In this document: positions 7,383-14,498 of the stretch, in pieces
Layout: every line of letters begins with the position of its first letter
How positions within the stretch are numbered: position 1 is the stretch's first letter
NCBI GenBank assembly: GCA_023457235.1
Contig: JAEWMK010000222.1
Span: 1 to 37,848 of the forward strand
Length of the DNA stretch: 37,848 nucleotides
From: Bacillota bacterium
GTDB lineage: Bacteria; Bacillota; Bacilli; Bacillales; Bacillaceae_J
Reading direction: 5' to 3'
Translations under genes and position numbers: made by a program
The notes under the pieces: model-generated
Told to the model about the DNA's origin: nothing
The model's input: only the letters and a program-made list of their open reading frames with translations
Databases searched by the model: none

Positions 7383-8561
7383 TTGGAGGAATATTATAGG
7401 ATTCTAGGTTTACAAGAAGGAGCAAGTAAAAAAGAGGTTAGAAAAGCATTTCGCATCCTTGCAAAAAAGTATCATCCCGATGTTAATTCCGAAAACTTAG
7501 CGGAGGAAAACTTTAAAAATATAAAAATTGCACATGATAAAATTATGGAGCATTTTGATGGAACTTCCCATACAACTTATAATTATGGGGGGGGTGATGA
7601 TTTTTTTAGTCAAGAAACTTTTAAGAGTAATACAAAAGATAACTCAATTCAGATAACTGAATTATACGACAAAATAAGAAGCATCGCTAATATCAAAAAT
7701 GTTAAAACAATCTATGACTCTATCCTCTACCATCTTACCGTTGATGCTTATAAAAAAATCTCGCATGTTACTTTGACATTATCTAAAGAAAACGAACTTT
7801 CATTACGGTTTTTTGTGGATTTTCTTATGTATGAATATAAAAAAGTTATAAGTAATATAAGCAATACTAATTCATTTTGTTACTCAGGGGATAGCCTTGC
7901 AGAAGTTGATGACGCTTGGATGATATTTTTACAAATTAATAACATTAGCATCGATAATAGCCTAGTAATAAAGGAAATAGCCTTTAAGCATATTCACAAT
8001 GAATTCAAGTCACTTCATCCTTATACAACAATTGATTTAGCTACTTTATATGACTCAAAAACAGATGAATATAATATCAAAATTAATGTGGTCAATAGTA
8101 TTGTTACTAATTTGTCATACAGAATCAGAGATATTGACATATCTAAGGAGTTATCAGTAGGCTTTAGTATTGATGATTATACGGTAAAATTATCAGTTGA
8201 GCATGGATTAGTAACCAGCGAAAGTCTATTTAGTTTTTTAATTGAAAATTATCAAGAGACTAATGACTATTTCTGGAAAAAGCTTGATAGTAGATTTATG
8301 TATGAATCTTCCAAAAAAGGCCATTGCTTTGAAATTAATATTAACAGCCCATATAGATTGTTTAAGAAGAGAGAATTTAATGTGAAAATAAGAGATTTTA
8401 AGAGTTACTACTACTTAAGAGAGTTGCTCAACCTAGGCAGCACTATGGAGGGGATAAATCTAAAAAATTGGCTTTTCTTTTTAATCGATATGATGATTCT
8501 AGAAAAGAGCAATAAAAATATTCATATTTTGGAGGAAAGTAAAAGTGAAAAAATATATTAG
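7383..8561 (+). CDS. J-domain (DnaJ-like) protein with unknown C-terminal region
   Basis: 392 residues from a TTG start at 7383. This start is preferred because GGAGG lies 7 bases upstream and the J domain then begins at once (EEYYRILGLQEGAS). An upstream in-frame GTG at 7365 would place the ribosome binding site inside the gene. The J domain occupies residues 1-60, with the Hsp70-stimulating HPD at 31-33 in AKKYHPDVN. No G/F-rich region, zinc domain or DnaJ client-binding domain follows, so it is a type III J protein that would direct DnaK to a specific client. Residues 90-392 match nothing I know. A run of eight G at 7587-7594 encodes the linker after the J domain. The gene overlaps the following WG-repeat gene by 17 bases, so the two are translated from one transcript. 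Confidence 0.85.
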   Translation: MEEYYRILGLQEGASKKEVRKAFRILAKKYHPDVNSENLAEENFKNIKIAHDKIMEHFDGTSHTTYNYGGGDDFFSQETFKSNTKDNSIQITELYDKIRSIANIKNVKTIYDSILYHLTVDAYKKISHVTLTLSKENELSLRFFVDFLMYEYKKVISNISNTNSFCYSGDSLAEVDDAWMIFLQINNISIDNSLVIKEIAFKHIHNEFKSLHPYTTIDLATLYDSKTDEYNIKINVVNSIVTNLSYRIRDIDISKELSVGFSIDDYTVKLSVEHGLVTSESLFSFLIENYQETNDYFWKKLDSRFMYESSKKGHCFEININSPYRLFKKREFNVKIRDFKSYYYLRELLNLGSTMEGINLKNWLFFLIDMMILEKSNKNIHILEESKSEKIY

Positions 8562-9687
8562 CTATTTAATAGCAATCATTATATTACTGCTTTTATTTCC
8601 AACAAATTTGAGTGCAGCAACTCCAAATTACGTCGTTAAGCCTAAATATGAAAAAGCGCTTGAATTTAATGAGGGAATGGCAGCTGTTTATTTAAATGGG
8701 AAATGTGGTTATATAAATAAATCCGGGAAAGAGGTTATTAAACTACAATATGATTTTTGCCCCAATTTTAAAGAAAGCTTAGCAACCCCTATAATGGGGG
8801 AGCACTTTGTCATTATTGACAACCAAGGAAGAGTCGTTAAGAAGCTTAAATACAATAGTGTGCACGATTTTTCAGATGGAATGGCTGTCCTAGATGGAGG
8901 AACTAGATATGACAGCCTTTATGGATTTATTGATAAAAATGGCAAAGTAATTGTTAATCCACAATATAGTGATGTTAGTGACTTTAGCGCTGGATTAGCA
9001 GGTGTCCATGTCGATGGAAAAATAGGATATATTAATAAAAATGGTGAGTTTGTTATTACTCCGAAATATGAATCATCAAGCCCATATTCTATAACTCCTT
9101 CTGCATTTAAAGAAGGTGTTGCAATAGTTATGCGTGATGATCAATTTATTTATATTGATAAGAATGGAAAAGAAGTTATTAAAGTGAAATTTGATGATGC
9201 ACAAAATTTTCAAGAAGGTCTTGCCAAAGTTCAAAAAGGAGCGTTAAGAGGATTTATTGATAAAACAGGAAAAATTGCTATTCCGCTTAAATATCATGAT
9301 GTGACATGGTTTAATTATGGAATTGCAGGCGTTCAATTAAATCAAAAATGGGGATTTATAAATAAAGATGGAAAACTGACTATTCCGATGATATATGATG
9401 ATATAGATACTGCTTTTGGTTTTCAAGAAGAATTTGCAGGGGTAAAAAGAAATGGAAAATGGGGTTTCATAGATAAGCAAGGTAATGAAATTACTAAGAT
9501 GGAATATGACTGGATAGGATATTTCAGCAATGGCTTCGCATGTGTTAGCTATAATGGAAAATGGGGCTACGTTGATAAAACAGGAAAAGAAGTTATTAAA
9601 CCACAATTTGATGAAGCCTGGAATTACAGTGATGGTTTAGCTCCAGTAAGTATTAATGGGAAGTTTGGGTATATATCAATGCCTTAA
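8545..9687 (+). CDS. Exported WG-repeat protein
   Basis: 380 residues, GTG start with GGAGGA upstream inside the end of the J-domain gene. Residues 1-24 are a signal peptide (MKKY, then a long hydrophobic core, then TNLSA before ATPNY) with no lipobox cysteine, so the product is probably secreted or held in the wall zone. The rest is about nine WG beta-hairpin repeats with the core (W/Y)G(F/Y)I(D/N)KxGKxxI and then xxYD, for example YGFIDKNGKVI, WGFINKDGKLT, WGFIDKQGNEI and WGYVDKTGKEVI, ending in a partial copy, FGYISMP. WG repeats are thought to form beta-propeller-like binding surfaces; no catalytic residues are visible. The partner is not known. Confidence 0.88.
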   Translation: MKKYISYLIAIIILLLLFPTNLSAATPNYVVKPKYEKALEFNEGMAAVYLNGKCGYINKSGKEVIKLQYDFCPNFKESLATPIMGEHFVIIDNQGRVVKKLKYNSVHDFSDGMAVLDGGTRYDSLYGFIDKNGKVIVNPQYSDVSDFSAGLAGVHVDGKIGYINKNGEFVITPKYESSSPYSITPSAFKEGVAIVMRDDQFIYIDKNGKEVIKVKFDDAQNFQEGLAKVQKGALRGFIDKTGKIAIPLKYHDVTWFNYGIAGVQLNQKWGFINKDGKLTIPMIYDDIDTAFGFQEEFAGVKRNGKWGFIDKQGNEITKMEYDWIGYFSNGFACVSYNGKWGYVDKTGKEVIKPQFDEAWNYSDGLAPVSINGKFGYISMP

Positions 9688-9818
9688 GATGAGTGGTTAT
9701 TAAAATGGAACCTTAAATGAATGCTATATAGAAAAGCATATTTTTGGGAAATGAAAATTGGAGAAATGTAATCAATTGATGGGAATATGCGTATTTAATA
9801 AGGGAGGAACTTTTTATT

Positions 9819-10076
9819 ATGATGTTAGATGCTAATGCTTTTTGGAATTATTATAATAACGTAACAAATTTTAAAAATAATGAATATAAAAGATCTTTTG
9901 GACTAGCATTGGATCATGCGGGTGTTACTAGATATACACAAGTAAATTATGTTAAGAGTAATTTAACAGCGATATGTAATTCTGCAAAAGTATCTATGTT
10001 AACTAAAAATGTACCACAGGGTGTCGTAAGAAGTATACTAACACAATTTAAAAAGTGGATAAATGAGTATTATTAA
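9819..10076 (+). CDS. Small unknown protein
   Basis: 85 residues, two adjacent ATG codons at 9819 and 9822, with AGGGAGG 12 bases upstream. Sequence is rich in Asn, Tyr and Lys, with predicted helices and no membrane segment. The net charge is slightly basic (FKKWINEYY end). A SAM- or RHH-like fold cannot be argued from the sequence. It lies between two WG-repeat genes with gaps of about 120-130 bases. No family recognised. Confidence 0.6.
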   Translation: MMLDANAFWNYYNNVTNFKNNEYKRSFGLALDHAGVTRYTQVNYVKSNLTAICNSAKVSMLTKNVPQGVVRSILTQFKKWINEYY

Positions 10077-10194
10077 TAGTTCCCTCTCTCATATATAGAA
10101 TCTAAGTTAATGGCTCTAAAAAACAAAAATAATTGTCTGAAATGCTTGGAAGGTACTGGTTCTTAAGCAGAAATATTTGATGAGGTGAGTTATT

Positions 10195-11772
10195 GTGAAA
10201 TGTATGAAGTGTCAAAATGAACTTAATGAAGGTGCGAATTTTTGCTTTAATTGTGGGTCAAAGGTTGAAAAAGAACAAAACTGTCAACAATGCCATACAA
10301 AGATAATGGCAGGAGCAAAATTTTGTTTTAATTGTGGAGAACCGGTTGTACAATCTGTTGAAACAGAAAATGAGATAGATTTTACGATTTTTGATGAATT
10401 AATTAAGGAAGAAAATGCAATAAACTGGTATCGGAAATATTATGAGTATATTGGTGAATTTGTAGACGGATTTGCTCCGGTCATTGATAATATTGAAAAC
10501 CCGCAATATGTTGGATTTGTTTCTATGAATATATCAGAAAAGTTGATAAGTAAAGATCCTGAAAAATCATCTGCTAATCCGCCGAATTACATACTTTTTC
10601 ATTATGATATTAATAATAAACTTAAAGAATTATATGGGGATGAGCGTATTGTCTGGGCAGGTGAATTTCATGAGGGTAAAGCATTGATTGCAAATAAGAA
10701 GGATATTTATACAATTGATTTAACTGGGAATATTCAAGTAGGTGGGTATATTAGGAAGGATATTACACATGAGTTTAGGCCAGAAAAATGTTTTGTAGCA
10801 ATAAATAAAGGTTTGTATAGAAATTCATTTGAGAATGAAAATGATTGTATATTAGATTACAAAGGTAATCTTGTAAGGAATAGATATGAGTTTATTAAAA
10901 GTTTATATTTTGATGACTTTGCTACTTTTGTAAATATTGATAATGGTAAGCTAGGAATGTTAAGGATTTCCAATGGTGAGCAGCTTCTTGATGCAAAATA
11001 TGATGATCTTTATTGTGAGGATCTAATTAATCTTGAAGGAAAAAAACAAAGTGTCATTATTTCAAGGAAAAAGAAAGCAAATGGTGAATTTTACGGATGC
11101 CTGAACCCATATAAGGGTTGGATTTTTAAAACTAAATATCCTTCTATCGAAATTATTAGGGATGATTATAATGGTGGATTGAGTGAAGGGCAACTATTAG
11201 TTTGTTTAAGCACTCAAGAAAACGAGGAGTATAATACAATCTATAACATGGCAGTGTCTGATATAGATGGGAAATTTCTATTTGAGTATACTTCCGATGA
11301 TAGTAGATATGCTGTGATAGATGGAAAAACATGTGTATTTATTAGCAATGATATGGGTGTTGATGTTGTAGTTATTGATCACACAGTTGTATTATCATGT
11401 CCGAATGCCACATCGGTTTCTTGCTTAGGTGAAGGCTATTTTAAAGTTCACAATAAAGTTGGGCAGGTTGGTATTGTTAACAGAAGTGGAAATTTTACTA
11501 TTCCCTATGGGCAGTTTGATAAAATTGATAGTCGGAGAATTTATGATGGGGCAATTAAAGTTTCAAAAAATAAGTTATGGGGCTTCGTAGATTTAAATGG
11601 AAGTACCTTGATACCACTTATGTATAAGAACATTAGAGATGAATATTCACTTGCTGAATGTCCCGAAATAACGGTATATCCAATAGAGGGTGAGTGGTTT
11701 CTTATTAACTATAAAAATGAAACTTTCGGAGAAGTGCCTGCGGAAGAGTATATTAGAATAAATTACAAATAA
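10195..11772 (+). CDS. Double zinc-ribbon protein with WG-like repeats
   Basis: 525 residues, GTG start preceded by GAGGTGAG. Residues 1-55 hold two zinc ribbons: CMKC ... FCFNCG and CQQCH ... FCFNCG, each supplying four zinc-binding cysteines. The remainder is beta-rich and carries degenerate WG-type repeats: VGFVSMNISEK, LGMLRISNGEQ, VGIVNRSGNFTI and a canonical one near the end, WGFVDLNGSTLIPLMYKN. There is no signal peptide, so unlike the neighbouring exported WG protein it should stay in the cytoplasm. Zinc ribbons of this sort commonly mediate protein or nucleic-acid contacts. The pairing with the other WG-repeat gene suggests a common origin within the island; function is not known. 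Confidence 0.82.
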   Translation: MKCMKCQNELNEGANFCFNCGSKVEKEQNCQQCHTKIMAGAKFCFNCGEPVVQSVETENEIDFTIFDELIKEENAINWYRKYYEYIGEFVDGFAPVIDNIENPQYVGFVSMNISEKLISKDPEKSSANPPNYILFHYDINNKLKELYGDERIVWAGEFHEGKALIANKKDIYTIDLTGNIQVGGYIRKDITHEFRPEKCFVAINKGLYRNSFENENDCILDYKGNLVRNRYEFIKSLYFDDFATFVNIDNGKLGMLRISNGEQLLDAKYDDLYCEDLINLEGKKQSVIISRKKKANGEFYGCLNPYKGWIFKTKYPSIEIIRDDYNGGLSEGQLLVCLSTQENEEYNTIYNMAVSDIDGKFLFEYTSDDSRYAVIDGKTCVFISNDMGVDVVVIDHTVVLSCPNATSVSCLGEGYFKVHNKVGQVGIVNRSGNFTIPYGQFDKIDSRRIYDGAIKVSKNKLWGFVDLNGSTLIPLMYKNIRDEYSLAECPEITVYPIEGEWFLINYKNETFGEVPAEEYIRINYK

Positions 11773-11816
11773 AATGATCTGCTGTTGAAATTAAAAGATA
11801 AAAAGGGGTTATACAT

Positions 11817-12830
11817 ATGCTAATTCCAGTGAAAATTGAAAAAGGACTTAAGGTCAATCAAATGAATATCGAGGACATATCCTTTAAGCAGTTAAATATT
11901 AAGGAAGGGGATATTGAGGAATTCTTAAGAGTTAATATTGGAGAATTATTATCTGATGAAACCCTATTGATTGTCGGGCAACAAGTAAAAAATAGTGAGA
12001 ATGGTCGAAGTGATCTTACTGCAATTGATGGGAATGGTAATCTGGTCTTAATTGAAATAAAAAGAGATATGGAGGACATTAAACAACGGAAAGAACCTTT
12101 CGAATTTCAGGCAATTCGTTATGCTGCCAGTTATGCAAAAATAGATAGTCCTGAAGAACTTGTGGATAAAATATTTGCACCCTATATTGGTAACTATAAA
12201 GAGGAGTTTTCTATTGGTGACTTAACTAATGAAGAAAAGGCTACTAGAATATTAAATGAATTTCTATTCCAAAATAAAATACAAAATACTTTTAACGCAA
12301 AACAAAGGATTATTTTAGTTGCTTCTAAATTTGATAATCAGACATTATCGGCAGTAGCTTGGCTTATTTCCAATGGTGTTGATATTAGTTGCTTTGAAAT
12401 CACTCCCAAAAAAATTGGCGATAACAATTTTTTGGATGTGAATAAGATCCTTCCAACAATTTCAATGGATGATTATTATATTGAAATTAGAGGCAAAAGC
12501 GCATCAAAAAGTAGTAAACAGACAAGTGAATCCGAAAGGAAAACACTCCCAAAAATGGATAAATTGCTTGAATGGGAGGTTATTAAACCAGGTCAAGTAC
12601 TTGAAATTAAAGGTTATGTGGACTCCTCAGCAGTCGTTAAAACTAGCAAATTAGTTGAATACAAAGGAGACGAAATAACATTTAATGAGTGGGGAAAAAG
12701 AGTTACAAAGTGGACGACAATAAATATTTATGAATGGGCAAAAGTAGTGGAAAGTGGCAAAACCTTAAATGAATTAAGAAAAGAAAAAATAGAATTACTT
12801 GAGAAAGAAGATAGTGCATTAGAGGATTAA
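11817..12830 (+). CDS. PD-(D/E)XK-type nuclease with possible RAMA-like C-terminal domain
   Basis: 337 residues, ATG with AAGGGG upstream, 44 bases after the zinc-ribbon gene. The N-terminal half shows a PD-(D/E)XK nuclease signature: a helix glutamate (E34/E35), D66 in GRSDLTAIDGNG, E80-x-K82 in LVLIEIKRD, and the QAIRYAASY helix around residue 98. This recalls the NucS/DUF91-type and related endonucleases. Residues about 245-325 (LLEWEVIKPG ... YKGDEITFNEWG ... INIYEWAKVVESGKTLNELR) resemble the RAMA/DUF4357 domain found in restriction systems that sense modified DNA. That second match is from memory and weaker. No methyltransferase gene is visible nearby. Followed by a terminator, so it ends its transcription unit. 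A DNA-targeting role in defence or repair is likely. Confidence 0.75.
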   Translation: MLIPVKIEKGLKVNQMNIEDISFKQLNIKEGDIEEFLRVNIGELLSDETLLIVGQQVKNSENGRSDLTAIDGNGNLVLIEIKRDMEDIKQRKEPFEFQAIRYAASYAKIDSPEELVDKIFAPYIGNYKEEFSIGDLTNEEKATRILNEFLFQNKIQNTFNAKQRIILVASKFDNQTLSAVAWLISNGVDISCFEITPKKIGDNNFLDVNKILPTISMDDYYIEIRGKSASKSSKQTSESERKTLPKMDKLLEWEVIKPGQVLEIKGYVDSSAVVKTSKLVEYKGDEITFNEWGKRVTKWTTINIYEWAKVVESGKTLNELRKEKIELLEKEDSALED

Positions 12831-12855
12831 CATATTCATAACGGAAAATATAATG

Positions 12856-12892
12856 AAAAAGCCCCCAAAATCAAAAATTTCGGGGTTTTTTT
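12856..12892 (+). terminator. Rho-independent terminator
   Basis: AAAAAGCCCC and GGGGTTTTTTT pair around a 16-base loop, 26 bases after the nuclease gene. Confidence 0.8.
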
Positions 12893-12921
12893 ATGTTCAA
12901 ACATATTGAATAATTCTGGAA

Positions 12922-12945
12922 AAATCGGTTATTTCGGGGATTTTA
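12922..12945. repeat. 24-bp element, copy A
   Basis: AAATCGGTTATTTCGGG followed by GATTTTA. It matches 22 of 24 bases of a second copy at 14100-14123. Both lie just downstream of a terminator and 65-85 bases before the next gene's start, so they may be shared promoter or operator elements, or copies of a small dispersed repeat. Confidence 0.7.
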
Positions 12946-13013
12946 AATGTTGATTGGATTTATTAATTATAATTGTATTAAAGTTTCTTATTTTAATAAT
13001 AGGAGGGCAATTC

Positions 13014-14033
13014 ATGGATGAGCAAAGAAAGCCGCTTAATGAGGTATTAAGTATGATTCGAACAATGCTTAATTCAAAAAAGAATTCGAAAAAAGGTGTT
13101 ACATTTGCAGATATGTCAGAAGCGATCATAATTGGTAATGATAAATATCTGCGCTTGTTAAAAAAATCACCGGAAAAGGTAGGGCAATTTGGCGGCAGAA
13201 TTAATAATTACATTTATGACTTAAGAGTTCCAGAACAAGACTTTGGAAGTGTAAGAGAAAGAGCTGAAAATTTTGTAAGGGCAATTTACGATTTTCGAAA
13301 ATGGACATTAAGGGATTTTTGTTTAAATGAAAAAAAATATAACTTATACAAGGTCTCCTGTAAACTTTTAGTTGACGGTTTTACTGAAAGAGAAAATGTG
13401 GATGTTGATCAAATGAAATCTATTCAAAACTATATTAAATCTCATAACGAAAATATTGAGCAACAAATTCAAAAATTTAAGGAATTACAAAATAGCAATG
13501 GAAAACCTATGGAATCTTATAACAAGAATGAAAAAAGGAGCGAATTACACATGAAAGCTGTGGCTTTTGATAATAATGAAAATAAGGTAGGTTTTCAATT
13601 GGTGAGTTTTAGAGATTTATTGTTTGATTTATTTGACATTTCCAATACAACAAGCATCTACGAATTTGAAGCGGTTGAAGAAAATCCAGATTTTGACCGT
13701 TTATTAATTGTAGGAAAACAGGAAACCTTTTCGCTAAAGGGCGATGGTATCGAAAGAATTGTTAAGATGGTTGAGTCACCAGTGGAAAGCAAGGTATATT
13801 TAATTCAGACAGGGTCTGATATAGAGTATGAAATTGAAGGGTTTGACAGCATGGAAGATGCAGTTTCAGCCCTCCTTGTACAAATTAATTCCGATTCTGG
13901 TATTTTTCTAGATTATTTAGATCGTACCTATGAAGTTCCGGTGCACAGCCTTGATGGAACTGAGGAGCATAGTAAGTTCCATTTTGATACGGTAACTACT
14001 TTTAGCAAAAAAGTTCAATATTTATTGTCCTAA
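13014..14033 (+). CDS. Unknown protein, 339 residues
   Basis: The start is ATG at 13014, preceded by AGGAGGG; the frame is open 20 codons further up, but that part is hydrophobic, has no ribosome binding site and is not needed. The N-terminal 110 residues are basic and helical (LNSKKNSKKGVTFADMSEAI, LRLLKKSPEK) and could bind nucleic acid. A coiled stretch (YIKSHNENIEQQIQKFKELQ) leads to a beta-rich C-terminal half (residues about 180-339). No signal peptide or membrane segment. I recognise no family. It stands alone between two terminators. Confidence 0.75.
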   Translation: MDEQRKPLNEVLSMIRTMLNSKKNSKKGVTFADMSEAIIIGNDKYLRLLKKSPEKVGQFGGRINNYIYDLRVPEQDFGSVRERAENFVRAIYDFRKWTLRDFCLNEKKYNLYKVSCKLLVDGFTERENVDVDQMKSIQNYIKSHNENIEQQIQKFKELQNSNGKPMESYNKNEKRSELHMKAVAFDNNENKVGFQLVSFRDLLFDLFDISNTTSIYEFEAVEENPDFDRLLIVGKQETFSLKGDGIERIVKMVESPVESKVYLIQTGSDIEYEIEGFDSMEDAVSALLVQINSDSGIFLDYLDRTYEVPVHSLDGTEEHSKFHFDTVTTFSKKVQYLLS

Positions 14034-14039
14034 ATGATT

Positions 14040-14073
14040 AAAGCCCAAGCAAATTAACCTTGCTTGGGCTTTT
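14040..14073 (+). terminator. Rho-independent terminator
   Basis: AAAGCCCAAGCA and TGCTTGGGCTTTT form a perfect stem 6 bases after the stop of the 339-residue gene. Confidence 0.92.
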
Positions 14074-14099
14074 GCGTTGATTTTTACTTAAAATCGGCT

Positions 14100-14123
14100 A
14101 AATCGGTTATTTCGGGAGTTTTA
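14100..14123. repeat. 24-bp element, copy B
   Basis: AAATCGGTTATTTCGGG followed by AGTTTTA; second copy of the element at 12922-12945. It precedes the 85-aa/AAA+/HisRS operon by 81 bases. Confidence 0.7.
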
Positions 14124-14204
14124 GTTTTTGAAATGTCATAGCAGCTATAATCAAGATAAGTTATTAATTAAACAATACAAGTTAGTCTTGATGGAGCGTG
14201 AGAT

Positions 14205-14462
14205 ATGAACAAAGTAGTCTGTATTTTCAAAGTCGATGATAATGGTCGTGTTGTTCCAAATCCTCAGCAAATTCAGTTTCTACAAAGTACTTATTCAAAG
14301 GCAGTCCTTGAAATTCTGGGAAGGGCAGACAGTTCCTTGATTTCAATTAATGAAGTAGCAGATTTTTTTGACCTAGATGCCGATGCAGAGTATGAGTGGA
14401 AGTTTATCCCGACCCAGATGGTTGATGATAATATGCTGCTGGCTAGAATCAAATATTCATAA
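14205..14462 (+). CDS. Small unknown protein, first gene of the AAA+ operon
   Basis: 85 residues, ATG with a weak GGAGCGTGAG ribosome binding site. Predicted mixed alpha/beta, acidic in the middle (NEVADFFDLDADAEYEW). No cysteines in typical metal arrangements and no membrane segment. It ends 36 bases before the AAA+ ATPase gene in the same direction, so it is probably co-transcribed. An adaptor or regulator of the ATPase is a reasonable guess but only from position. Confidence 0.65.
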   Translation: MNKVVCIFKVDDNGRVVPNPQQIQFLQSTYSKAVLEILGRADSSLISINEVADFFDLDADAEYEWKFIPTQMVDDNMLLARIKYS

Positions 14463-14498
14463 TGAAATGAAGATATAGTAATCCGAGGAGGAATAAAA

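Noticed and set aside
12954..13013. N-terminal membrane segment of the 339-aa protein
   Set aside because: The hydrophobic codons are upstream of the AGGAGGG site, so translation should begin at 13014.
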